From 55-13 sp037190145 (lineage in GTDB: Bacteria > Armatimonadota > Fimbriimonadia > Fimbriimonadales > Fimbriimonadaceae): a stretch of 64,000 bases of DNA. The stretch lies in assembly GCA_037190145.1 (NCBI GenBank), contig JBBCJU010000011.1:1-64000 (forward strand). Reading direction: 5' to 3'. Below are positions 16,648-24,646 of this stretch, in pieces. Made by a program: the position numbers and the translations under genes. Numbering within the stretch: position 1 is the stretch's first letter; every line of letters starts with the position of its first letter. The notes below the pieces were generated by a model, which did no database searches, was not told the origin of the DNA, and saw only the letters and a program-made list of their open reading frames with translations.

Positions 16648-16653
16648 TAATCT
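16648..16653 (+). promoter_or_regulatory. -10 element TAATCT for prpB, leaderless-type
   Basis: TAATCT ends 7 bases before the GTG at 16661. This fixes the most likely prpB start among several upstream in-frame candidates. Confidence 0.5.
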
Positions 16654-16660
16654 CAGATCC

Positions 16661-17536
16661 GTGCTTAAGCCACCACCACTTAGCCCAGGCGCCACGCTTA
16701 GAAGTCTCATGGCCGAAGATACGGTCGTCATGCCAGGCGTGTTTAATGCTATTTCTGCTCTGAGTGCCAGCAATGCAGGCGCGAAAGCGCTGTACCTAAC
16801 AGGAGCAGGCCTTACCAATGGAACATTAGGCGTCCCAGATATTGCCCTAGCCAGTCAAACGGAGTTTGCCCAGCAGGCAACGTATGTGACCAGTGTTACA
16901 AGCCTTCCTGTTCTTAGTGATGCCGATACGGGCTTTGGCGAGTCCTTGAATGTGATGCGGACCGTGTTTGAGATGGAGCGAGCAGGCCTGGCTGGTATTC
17001 ATCTGGAGGATCAAGTTTCTCCAAAGCGTTGCGGTCACTTGGATGGAAAATCTGTCATTGAGACCACAGACATGGTGCGCAAAGTGAGGGCGGCCGTGGA
17101 CTCAAAACGAGACAAGTCTTTTATTATCTGTGCCCGAACGGATGCTCGCAGTGTTGAAGGATTGGAAGCCGCGATAGATCGAGCGAAGGCATATGTACAA
17201 GCCGGAGCAGATGCCATTTTCCCAGAGGGCTTACAGAGTGAAGAAGAGTTTGCCGCATTCCGTGCGGTGGTAGATGTTCCGTTATTGGCGAATATGACAG
17301 AGTTCGGCAAGACCCCGATCATCCCTGCATCTCGTTTCAAAGAGCTTGGATACCAGATGGTCATTTTCCCAATGTCTGCCTTCCGCGTTATGCTCAAAGC
17401 TATTGATGAATGCTATTCGGAGCTTGTGCAAACTGGAACCCAGGCAAATATCCTAGCAACCATGAGAACCCGAGCTGAGTTGTATGAACGACTACAATAT
17501 GCCGCATATGACGATAAGGATCACAGTTGGACATAA
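16661..17536 (+). CDS. prpB: 2-methylisocitrate lyase / isocitrate lyase-PEP mutase family
   Basis: About 291 residues. The (beta/alpha)8 family markers are SDADTGFG (metal binding), IHLEDQ and the catalytic loop PKRCGH with C124; the KRCGH form is that of PrpB, which splits 2-methylisocitrate into pyruvate and succinate in the methylcitrate cycle of propionate catabolism. Followed 60 bp later by a citrate/2-methylcitrate synthase, which supports the pathway. prpD and a methylaconitate enzyme are not here. An upstream TTG (16619) would add 14 residues but overlaps the rmuC promoter. Confidence 0.87.
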   Translation: MLKPPPLSPGATLRSLMAEDTVVMPGVFNAISALSASNAGAKALYLTGAGLTNGTLGVPDIALASQTEFAQQATYVTSVTSLPVLSDADTGFGESLNVMRTVFEMERAGLAGIHLEDQVSPKRCGHLDGKSVIETTDMVRKVRAAVDSKRDKSFIICARTDARSVEGLEAAIDRAKAYVQAGADAIFPEGLQSEEEFAAFRAVVDVPLLANMTEFGKTPIIPASRFKELGYQMVIFPMSAFRVMLKAIDECYSELVQTGTQANILATMRTRAELYERLQYAAYDDKDHSWT

Positions 17537-17596
17537 CCTCATCCGCAAGGCGGTAAACTGCCGTTAAATCCCACTTCTAAACTTCGAAGAAGAATT

Positions 17597-18748
17597 ATGA
17601 GCGCCACTCTTTCCGATAAATATCCAAACTACAGCCCTGGTCTTGAGGGCGTCATCGCCGGCATTAGCACCATCAGCGAAATCGATAGCGATCGCAGCAG
17701 TCTTCAGTATCGAGGCTACGACGTACACGATTTGGCAGAGAGTGGTAGTTATGAAGAAACAGCCTATTTGCTGGTCTACGGAAAGTTGCCAAACGAAGCT
17801 GAACTGGCTGAGTTCAAGAGCACTCTCTCCGCAGAGCGAGAGGTTCCAGAGGCGGTTTACACCGCGCTCAAGGCTCTTCCCAAAGAAACTCATCCGATGG
17901 ATGCGATCCGAACCGCATTCTCGGTTCTTGCTCCTTTTGATCCAGACTACACCGCTCCAGCAACGGATGATGCCGCTAATGTCCGCAAGGCAGTCCGCAT
18001 CATTGCTAAAGCCGGAACGATGGTCGCTAATGGTCACCGCATTCGACAGGGCTTGGAACCCATTAAGCCAAACCCTGCTCACAACACCGCTGAGAATTTC
18101 CTTCATTTGATGACCGGGCAAGATCCGATCGCCAAAACTGTGGAAGTGATGGATGCTTCGCTAACTCTATATGCGGAGCATGGATTTAATGCAAGCACAT
18201 TTGCGTGCCGTGTCACCGTTGCTACTCTGAGCGATCTATATAGCGGCATCGTTACTGGCATCGGCACACTCCGTGGACCACTTCATGGTGGGGCCAACGA
18301 AGAAGCGATGAAGATGCTTCTGGACATCGACAAGCCAGAGAATGCTCAAGCTTGGATTGACGATGCTCTGGAAGGCAAGAAGAAGATCATGGGCTTTGGT
18401 CATCGCGAGTATAAGAAGCGAGATAGCCGAGCCATTTACCTCACCAAGGTTGCTAAGGAACTCGGTGTGGAGAAAGGTGACACTCGTTTTGGCGACATTG
18501 CAGATATTCTGGAGAAGACAATGGAGGAGCGAAAGAACATCCATCCAAATGTCGACTTCCCAGCTGCTTATGCTTACTATCTGCTTGATATTCCCATCGA
18601 CCTTTACACTCCAATTTTCGTGATTGCTCGCGTGGCGGGATGGAGTGCGCACGCCCTTGAGCAACTTCGCAATAACCGATTGATTCGTCCAAAGGCGATC
18701 TACGAAGGATCGGCTAACGTTGAGTATGTGCCGCTCTCTGCAAGATAA
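17597..18748 (+). CDS. prpC: 2-methylcitrate/citrate synthase
   Basis: 383 residues. It condenses propionyl-CoA (or acetyl-CoA) with oxaloacetate. The family blocks are present: LQYRGYDVHDLAE, the N-terminal histidine region, HGFNASTFACRV, GPLHGGANEEAM, MGFGHREYKKRDSRA and the C-terminal aspartate region. The short form and the adjacent prpB favour 2-methylcitrate synthase, though such enzymes are often bifunctional and this could be the cell's main citrate synthase. GAAGAAG lies 5 bases before the ATG, so it has a ribosome binding site. A strong terminator follows. Confidence 0.88.
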   Translation: MSATLSDKYPNYSPGLEGVIAGISTISEIDSDRSSLQYRGYDVHDLAESGSYEETAYLLVYGKLPNEAELAEFKSTLSAEREVPEAVYTALKALPKETHPMDAIRTAFSVLAPFDPDYTAPATDDAANVRKAVRIIAKAGTMVANGHRIRQGLEPIKPNPAHNTAENFLHLMTGQDPIAKTVEVMDASLTLYAEHGFNASTFACRVTVATLSDLYSGIVTGIGTLRGPLHGGANEEAMKMLLDIDKPENAQAWIDDALEGKKKIMGFGHREYKKRDSRAIYLTKVAKELGVEKGDTRFGDIADILEKTMEERKNIHPNVDFPAAYAYYLLDIPIDLYTPIFVIARVAGWSAHALEQLRNNRLIRPKAIYEGSANVEYVPLSAR

Positions 18749-18761
18749 CTTGTCAGAAATT

Positions 18762-18796
18762 AAGGCCCGGTATGCAACGCATGCCGGGCCTTTTTT
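18762..18796 (+). terminator. Rho-independent terminator after prpC
   Basis: Stem GGCCCGGTATGC/GCATGCCGGGCC (one G-T pair) with a 3-base loop and a run of six T. Confidence 0.93.
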
Positions 18797-18823
18797 GGTA
18801 GTTTAGGCGTTAGGATAAAGAAT

Positions 18824-19498
18824 ATGAAAAAAGGTCTTCTAGTTGCCTCCCTTTTCGGAATTTTTGCGGTAGCCAATGCCCAAGCGCCTCAAGTGCTTCG
18901 GGTGAAAGTAAAAGCAGGGCAAGCCTTCCGTTACAAGATGAGCATGGACAATTCGTCAGGTGGACAATCTATGAAGATTGGAATGCAAATGACGATGAAG
19001 GTCGCCAAGGTTCAAAACGGTCAATCCACGGTTAATACAACCATGGGTTCCATCACCATGAATGGTCAACCGATACCCGCTTCTGCGAGTGATCAGATAA
19101 AAAATATGCTCATCACGACCGTTATCGACGCGCGAGGCAATGTGTTGAAGACGGAAACAAAAGGATTACCAGGTATGGCACCAGGTGCTAGCCAAGGTTC
19201 TTCAGTTCCTTTTCCTGCCGCTGCAGTAAAGCCAGGCTCCACGTGGTCGGGGCAAACTGAAGTTCAGGGGCAAAAAGTAAAGACTACATATAAGCTAGTT
19301 CAGTTTAAGTCTGTCTTAGGTAAGCAAGCAGCTATCATCCACGCAACGCCAACTGCATCTCCGTCATTTCAAACCAAGGGTCCGATTGTGTTTGCAGTAG
19401 AAGTATCTAACGGTTTTTTACTTTCTATGAGTATGAAGGGAACGGCTAAGCAAGGCACAGCAACTCAAAACATGGCAGTTACAATGCAGCGAATATAG
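18824..19498 (+). CDS. Secreted protein, paralogue of the lipoprotein at 19659
   Basis: 224 residues with a signal peptide (about 1-20, cleavage after ANA-Q). The mature part is rich in beta strands, methionine and serine: KVKAGQAFRYKMSMD, MTMKVAKVQNGQSTVNTTMGSITMNGQ, VIDARGNVLKTET, FPAAAVKPGSTWSGQ and VSNGFLLSMSMKG. The same order of blocks occurs in the next gene, so they are paralogues. No named family is recognised with confidence. TAGGAT ends 7 bases before the ATG, the leaderless arrangement. Flanked by two strong terminators. Confidence 0.8.
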   Translation: MKKGLLVASLFGIFAVANAQAPQVLRVKVKAGQAFRYKMSMDNSSGGQSMKIGMQMTMKVAKVQNGQSTVNTTMGSITMNGQPIPASASDQIKNMLITTVIDARGNVLKTETKGLPGMAPGASQGSSVPFPAAAVKPGSTWSGQTEVQGQKVKTTYKLVQFKSVLGKQAAIIHATPTASPSFQTKGPIVFAVEVSNGFLLSMSMKGTAKQGTATQNMAVTMQRI

Positions 19499-19520
19499 TC
19501 ACCACAATCCTAGAAGAAGT

Positions 19521-19555
19521 AGGTCTAGACAAATTGAGTTGTCTAGACCTTTTTT
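19521..19555 (+). terminator. Rho-independent terminator
   Basis: Perfect 12-bp stem AGGTCTAGACAA/TTGTCTAGACCT, 6-base loop, then a T run. Confidence 0.93.
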
Positions 19556-19658
19556 GTCGTCCAAGAGCATGGCATTGTAAGGAAATAGGGCCGATATGCC
19601 TTATGATCTTGCGAAGCTTGGACGATTTACATTACATTGCATGAACTCAGGAGGCTAT

Positions 19659-20384
19659 ATGCAAAAATTTATTCCGATCGCTCTTTTGGCGATCTTGGTT
19701 GTTGGGTGTAAAGGTGGAGATTCGACGGCGGCTACAGGTGGCTCTGCTGGCACAACTTCTTCGAATACATCGGTCAGTGCTGATAAAACTTACACTTTCA
19801 AGCTTGCTCCAAAGCAAGGTGATAAGTTCAGCTATGCGATGAAAGTTGATGGCGGACCTCAGCAGCAGATGGAAATGGGAATGACCATCACCTGCGATAA
19901 AGTTGAGGGTGACAAGTCTACTTTGACGATGGCGATTGATGCAGTCAAGATGAATGGTCAAGATGCCCCCGCTTCAGTTCTTGAAGCAATGAAGCAGGCC
20001 ACTACAACGATGGAGATGGATTCCACAGGTAAGACTTTGAGTGTAAAGTCTGCAATGCCAGGCGGACAGAACCAAGGGCTAATCGGCGCATCATTCCCGC
20101 CTAAGGCAGTAAAAGTTGGTGATGAATGGGAGGGTTCTACTAATGCTAGCGGTAAAGAATCCAAGGCTAAATATAAGTTAGCCAGCGTCGAATCAGCAGG
20201 TGGTAAAGAACTTGCAGTCCTTGAGGTAACTCCTGAAGATGTCGAAAAATTGACTCTCGATGGACCGATTATCGTAAAGGTTGATGTGGCCAACGGAATG
20301 ACTCACAGCCTCAGCATGAAAGGCAAAAACAAGGGACCAGATGGCAAAGATATTCCAATGACTATGGAGATGTCTCTTAAGTAA
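19659..20384 (+). CDS. Lipoprotein, paralogue of the secreted protein at 18824
   Basis: 241 residues. The start is set by AGGAGG four bases upstream and by the lipobox LVVGC (C17) of a lipoprotein signal peptide; a low-complexity Ser/Thr/Gly linker follows. The body repeats the upstream gene's plan: KLAPKQGDKFSYAMKVD, MGMTITCDKVEGDKSTLTMAIDAVKMNGQ, MDSTGKTLSVKS, FPPKAVKVGDEWEGS and VANGMTHSLSMKG. It would be an envelope-anchored beta-rich protein of unknown function. One copy is secreted and the other lipid-anchored. Confidence 0.85.
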   Translation: MQKFIPIALLAILVVGCKGGDSTAATGGSAGTTSSNTSVSADKTYTFKLAPKQGDKFSYAMKVDGGPQQQMEMGMTITCDKVEGDKSTLTMAIDAVKMNGQDAPASVLEAMKQATTTMEMDSTGKTLSVKSAMPGGQNQGLIGASFPPKAVKVGDEWEGSTNASGKESKAKYKLASVESAGGKELAVLEVTPEDVEKLTLDGPIIVKVDVANGMTHSLSMKGKNKGPDGKDIPMTMEMSLK

Positions 20385-20404
20385 AGAGAGCTTTTCATAG
20401 TTCG

Positions 20405-20434
20405 GGTCCAATCCACTGGGATTGGACCTTTTTT
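20405..20434 (+). terminator. Rho-independent terminator after the lipoprotein gene
   Basis: Perfect 10-bp stem GGTCCAATCC/GGATTGGACC, loop ACTG, then six T. The T run touches the stop codon of the convergent CAP-domain gene. Confidence 0.92.
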
Positions 20435-21608
20435 ATTTAGAAGCGGTTGTGAACGACCAGTGCTTTGTAACCTCAGATTTATCGTTTACTTCTGCCCTTA
20501 CCGATACGGAGTAAGTTGTGTTAGGTCTTAGGGGGCGACGAGGAATGAGAATAATGCTGTTATCCAGATAATCGTCGTTCAGGCTTGAATTCTGATATGT
20601 TGGAATGATCTCCCCGTCGCTCATTAGCTTGGCTTCCTTCAACCGGAGGACAGGGCGATTCTCGCTGAAAAGACTGAGGACAATGGGATATCCAACTCGA
20701 CCCTCAGGAGTTCCATGAATACGCAGCGGATTGGGGCGCTCGTTGCCGTCCCAGCACAAAGGGATGTTCACTTGCTTGTCGGCTGGCGAAACAGTTAGCC
20801 CGGCTTGACCACTGTCGCCGAATTTCATAGAAAAGTGCTTTCCAATGTTTCCCGTACCTATCGGCACTCGCCCTGGTTGCAAGAATGGAATTCGGTGGTA
20901 CGGAGCATAGAAAAGATCACGGACAGATTCTTTTAGTCCGCCGCTATTGTAGGTTACACATTCCCAAGATGTTCCGCTGTATCCAAAAGCCTCTAGGCGA
21001 TCGGTTGGGGTTACTCCAACAAAACCGGGCTCACCTTCCTTCTCATAGTGACCTGTTCGCCGGTTTTGCGAAAGGTACTTCGTATGGGCCATAGATGCGG
21101 CGTTTAGCCGATCCTCTTGATAGGCGTCTTCAAGGCCCATCGCCCGACGCATCATGTTCGTTTCCGCCAAACCTTCATCCTGGCAAGCCATGGGCGAGGG
21201 TAACTTTGACATAGCCCGTTCAGATACTGCAAAAGTCCAATTTTTCTTTACTTCCAGGCGATTCTCAACTAATACGCGACATTGAACGTCATATTTACCG
21301 GAGGGTAGTGGACTTTGGGGTCGGTACTCAAGTCTGCGTGCGGCAGAATTGTATGTCGCATCGACGGGTTGACCATTGATGATCATTGAGGTTGAGGTTA
21401 ATCTAGCACCTTCACTTGGCCAGACCTCCCATTGGAGAACAGGAGAAGAAACTAGCAGTGATGATTTAGGACCGTAAGCTCGGTGGAAGGCTTGGATGGA
21501 GGAATCAGCGGGTTGTCCCGACATCACTAATAGAAGCAAGGCCGCTGAAGCGATCTTCCCCCCAATTCGCAACCTGCGATTGTCTCCCCTAAAGTTGTTA
21601 CTTACCAA
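20433..21608 (-). CDS. Secreted CAP (SCP/PR1)-domain protein flanked by Ig-like domains
   Basis: About 380-391 residues. After a signal segment (roughly 15-35) comes an Ig-like Big_5-type domain (PSEGARLTSTSMIINGQPV...YRPQSPLPSGKYDVQCRV...WTFAVS). The CAP domain follows: ETNMMRRAMGLEDAYQEDRLNAASMAHTKYLSQN, GHYEKEGEPGFVG and WECVTYNSGG. A second Ig-like domain ends the protein (PLRPNTTYSVSVRAEVN...KHWSFTTASK). CAP domains bind lipids or act as proteases in different lineages; no activity is claimed. The start is uncertain: TTG at 21608, or an internal TTG preceded by AGGGGAG. Confidence 0.8.
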   Translation of the reverse strand: MVSNNFRGDNRRLRIGGKIASAALLLLVMSGQPADSSIQAFHRAYGPKSSLLVSSPVLQWEVWPSEGARLTSTSMIINGQPVDATYNSAARRLEYRPQSPLPSGKYDVQCRVLVENRLEVKKNWTFAVSERAMSKLPSPMACQDEGLAETNMMRRAMGLEDAYQEDRLNAASMAHTKYLSQNRRTGHYEKEGEPGFVGVTPTDRLEAFGYSGTSWECVTYNSGGLKESVRDLFYAPYHRIPFLQPGRVPIGTGNIGKHFSMKFGDSGQAGLTVSPADKQVNIPLCWDGNERPNPLRIHGTPEGRVGYPIVLSLFSENRPVLRLKEAKLMSDGEIIPTYQNSSLNDDYLDNSIILIPRRPLRPNTTYSVSVRAEVNDKSEVTKHWSFTTASK

Positions 21609-21766
21609 TCATTAACCTCGGAGTCGAGTGTGCTCTCATTCGACACATTCCGAAGATCGGATCATAAAACGCACGCGATGTTACCAGACCCTCAGAAAAG
21701 ATGTTGTACATCCAACCATTAAATTATCGGTAAACGTCTTCTACAATGAAGACCATCGGTTCATAA

Positions 21767-23551
21767 ATGAGCAATAGCCCCCCTTCTACGCTTGGGAAAT
21801 ATCAGATCATTCGCGAAATAGCGAGATCGAATGATATTGTCTACGAGGCTTATGATCCGCTCATGAATCGGCGTGTTGCACTCAAGGAACTTGCAGTTCC
21901 TGGGGGGACAACTCCTCAGCAGCGCGAAGACAGGATAAGCCGATTTAAGCGAGAAGCTCAAGCCGCAGGAACCCTCAACCACCCAAACATCATGACGGTG
22001 TATGAGTTGGGACAGGAAGGTGATCGTCTCTTCATGGCGATGGAGTATTTGGATGGTCATACACTCCGGAATGAAATTGACACGAAAGGATTTCTGCCCA
22101 TCGATCGGGCCATCGAGATTACAACTCAGATTTTGAGAGGGTTGTCTCATGCTCACAAGGTGGGCGTAGTTCACCGAGACATCAAGCCAGACAATATTCA
22201 GATCCTCTCAAATGGGAACATAAAGATCACCGATTTTGGGATTGCTCGCCTTACATTCCAACCCAATCTTACGATGGATGGCCAGGTGTTCGGAACTCCA
22301 AGCTACATGTCTCCCGAGCAGGTTGTAGGTAAGGAGATCGACCAGAGAAGTGATCTATTTAGCGCTGGCATTGTTCTTTACGAAATGATCGGCGGACAAA
22401 AGCCATTTGGCGGTGATAGCGTGGTAACGATCACTTACGCCATCATGAATAAGGATGCTGACCGCCTGAATCAGATCCCGTATCCTCTATGGCAAGTTAT
22501 TGAGAGAGTCCTTGATAAAAGTCCGGCTTTGCGTTACGCAAGTGCCGAAGAACTCATAAAGGCTCTTGAGGATGCACAGGCATATCAGGCTGCAGGCGGT
22601 GTTGTTGTATCGCCTCCCCCGGTTGCTTCACCCTACCAAACTCCCGGCCCCGCGACTCCTGTAGCCAATCCATACCTAAACCCTTTTCCTAACCCTAACC
22701 CATACGCACCACCGGTTCAAACAACTGGCACCGTTCCACCTCCGGTAGCGTATCCCTATAATCCCTATGCTCAACCTGGCCAAGGCGGCATGGCACCTCA
22801 CACACCGACCTACGGCAACATTCCGGTCTACTACCCTCCTCCACCCAGGCAACCGCTCGTTAAGCCAGAAACAAAGCAGTTCTTCGGTAAGTTAATGATC
22901 GCCCTGTTGATCATGGGCTCATTGTTTGCCCTGATCTTGGTTGTCATCAATGGGATAAGCAAAGCGCTTGAGCAGTCAAACAATTCGCGGGATGATGTTG
23001 CGGTTGTCAGAGAGATTAGCGAAATTGACGGCACTAAACCCATTGATCAACAGATTTCGGAGTTATCCAGTCTGATTGGCCGACTAAAGGGGGATGTTGA
23101 GCGTAAGAATGCCAAGGCCAACTTAGCCGTACTTTATGAGCGCTTAGGCAAGCAGTCTCAGAGTCGAGGTGACCTTCTTGGCGCCGAACTCAACTATCAA
23201 AACGCAGTAGATGCCAACCCCGATAACTCGCTGCTATACACAAACTTGGGAAGCCTGTATAGCCTTCGAGCAAGTGCCGAAAAAGACTCAGAAACTCGTT
23301 TGGCGCTTTTGCGAAGAGCCGGAGAAGCTTGGGCAACGGCAACGGTGAAAGAGCCAAGCCTTTCTCAAAGAGCCAATTACTCTGAGCGTGCCGCAATCTC
23401 CTATTTCAATCTGGCATGGGAGATGAATAATGAGAGCGGATATACGCGGCGTGAAATCCAATCCGCTCTCTATTTAGCTCAAGACCATGCTCCACCTGGA
23501 TCAGAGGTGGAAAGACAAATAAGGACGCTGTCTGGTCAGCTTAGGGATTAA
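21767..23551 (+). CDS. Membrane Ser/Thr protein kinase with TPR-like periplasmic tail
   Basis: 594 residues. Kinase domain about 11-275 with K40 (VALKEL), catalytic D138 in HRDIKPDN, DFG at 156-158 and APE-loop equivalent GTPSYMSPEQ. The glycine-rich loop is degenerate (IARSNDIVYEA, no GxG), unusual for an active kinase. A proline-rich linker (about 285-365) leads to one membrane helix (about 375-397), then helical repeats of TPR type (AELNYQNAVDANPDNSLLYTNLGSLY...). It resembles bacterial PknB-type receptors with an extracytoplasmic sensor. A TACAAT box lies 18 bases upstream of the ATG. Its stop overlaps the convergent SDR gene by 4 bp. Confidence 0.92.
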   Translation: MSNSPPSTLGKYQIIREIARSNDIVYEAYDPLMNRRVALKELAVPGGTTPQQREDRISRFKREAQAAGTLNHPNIMTVYELGQEGDRLFMAMEYLDGHTLRNEIDTKGFLPIDRAIEITTQILRGLSHAHKVGVVHRDIKPDNIQILSNGNIKITDFGIARLTFQPNLTMDGQVFGTPSYMSPEQVVGKEIDQRSDLFSAGIVLYEMIGGQKPFGGDSVVTITYAIMNKDADRLNQIPYPLWQVIERVLDKSPALRYASAEELIKALEDAQAYQAAGGVVVSPPPVASPYQTPGPATPVANPYLNPFPNPNPYAPPVQTTGTVPPPVAYPYNPYAQPGQGGMAPHTPTYGNIPVYYPPPPRQPLVKPETKQFFGKLMIALLIMGSLFALILVVINGISKALEQSNNSRDDVAVVREISEIDGTKPIDQQISELSSLIGRLKGDVERKNAKANLAVLYERLGKQSQSRGDLLGAELNYQNAVDANPDNSLLYTNLGSLYSLRASAEKDSETRLALLRRAGEAWATATVKEPSLSQRANYSERAAISYFNLAWEMNNESGYTRREIQSALYLAQDHAPPGSEVERQIRTLSGQLRD

Positions 23552-24327
23552 CCAATCCCCTTTGTAAGGCCGCCATCTACCAGCAGATTGGTACCAGTCA
23601 CGTAAGCTGCTGGAATAGAGCATAAAAATGCTACCGCTGCGGCAATCTCTCCAGGATCGGCAAGCCGTCCGACAGGAACTTCATTTGCGCGCAATTCAAG
23701 AGCTTCCTCTGGCGAGATATTGTCTCTTTCAGCTTGAATGCTTGCGAGGTGATGTTGACGATCCGTCAGCGTATGTCCGGGGAGGACTCCATTGACTGTG
23801 ATCCCATTTGCGGCATACTCGGAGGCCTGTAACCGCGTTAAAGACATAATCCCTGATCGTAATGTGGAAGATATTGGAAGAAGCGCTGTTGGCTCTTTCG
23901 CCACAAGGCTTGTGATATGGACAATACGCCCAAAGCTATTCTCAATCATCATCGGGGCAACCAATCGAACCAGTCGGACCACATTCATTAATGTGCTATC
24001 AAATCCAGATTGCCACTGTTCATCACTCATTGCGGTGAAGTTCCCAGCCGGAGGGCCACCTGTATTGGTGACCAAGATTTCTGGTTTACCCAGATCAGTG
24101 ACTGTTTGCTCAACCCACCATTCCAAATCTTCAGCGTTGGAGACGTCTACAACGTAGCTGCGAGTTTCACCACCAATCTCTGCGGCTGCGGCTTCTAGCG
24201 TTTCTTCCGTACGGCCACAGATAGAAACGTGGCAACCTTCTGCAGCAAGAAGCTTAGCTGTTGCAAGGCCAATTCCTTTGCTGGCTGCAGCTACCATCGC
24301 AATTTTTCCGCTAATCCCTAAGTCCAT
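23548..24327 (-). CDS. SDR-family protein lacking canonical catalytic residues
   Basis: 259 residues. Rossmann fold with a modified nucleotide motif AAASKGIGLATA, the TNTGGPPAG block replacing NNAG, and the C-terminal NGVLPGHTLTD and TGTNLLVDGGL blocks. The catalytic Y-x-x-x-K is missing: in HITSLV...LLPISSTLRSG the Tyr aligns with Ser and the Lys with Arg. This matches a known FabG-like SDR subgroup annotated as 3-oxoacyl-ACP reductase-like without a perfect tetrad. It may bind a dinucleotide or use another mechanism. The start gives a clean MDLGISGKIAMV entry. Confidence 0.85.
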   Translation of the reverse strand: MDLGISGKIAMVAAASKGIGLATAKLLAAEGCHVSICGRTEETLEAAAAEIGGETRSYVVDVSNAEDLEWWVEQTVTDLGKPEILVTNTGGPPAGNFTAMSDEQWQSGFDSTLMNVVRLVRLVAPMMIENSFGRIVHITSLVAKEPTALLPISSTLRSGIMSLTRLQASEYAANGITVNGVLPGHTLTDRQHHLASIQAERDNISPEEALELRANEVPVGRLADPGEIAAAVAFLCSIPAAYVTGTNLLVDGGLTKGIG

Positions 24328-24365
24328 ACCTGTCTATGATGAAGCATCTTGTGGTCTTAAAGCAG

Positions 24366-24371
24366 TACAAT
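24366..24371 (+). promoter_or_regulatory. -10 element TACAAT of tRNA-Ser
   Basis: TACAAT ends 7 bases before the first base of the tRNA, the same distance seen between -10 boxes and start codons elsewhere in the window. This suggests little or no 5' leader. Confidence 0.6.
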
Positions 24372-24378
24372 CTCCCTC

Positions 24379-24466
24379 GGAGAGATGGCAGAGTGGTCGA
24401 TCGCGTCGGTCTTGAAAACCGAAGGGCAGAAATGCCCCAGGGGTTCGAATCCCCTTCTCTCCTCCA
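24379..24466 (+). tRNA. tRNA-Ser (TGA)
   Basis: Class II tRNA: acceptor GGAGAGA/TCTCTCC, anticodon stem TCGGT/ACCGA around CTTGAAA (anticodon TGA), a long variable arm (GGGC-AGAAAT-GCCC), T-arm GGGG-TTCGAAT-CCCC and encoded CCA. Confidence 0.97.
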
Positions 24467-24646
24467 TTCAGTTCAAATTGGGGTTTACCACCCTCTAAGT
24501 CTGAAGATTCCCTTTCTACTTGATACCTTTTAGGCTCTGCATGACCTAGAATGAAGCGTTCGCTGGATTGTTAATAACATTGCCTTATCGAACTTGTATC
24601 AAGATTCGTTCTGTATCGGATTGCACCGTAGCAAGAAGGGAAAATA

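Noticed and set aside
17564..18121. 185-codon minus-strand opening across citrate synthase
   Set aside because: It is antisense to a well-supported enzyme and has no coherent domain; likewise other antisense openings in prpC, GH57 and galT.
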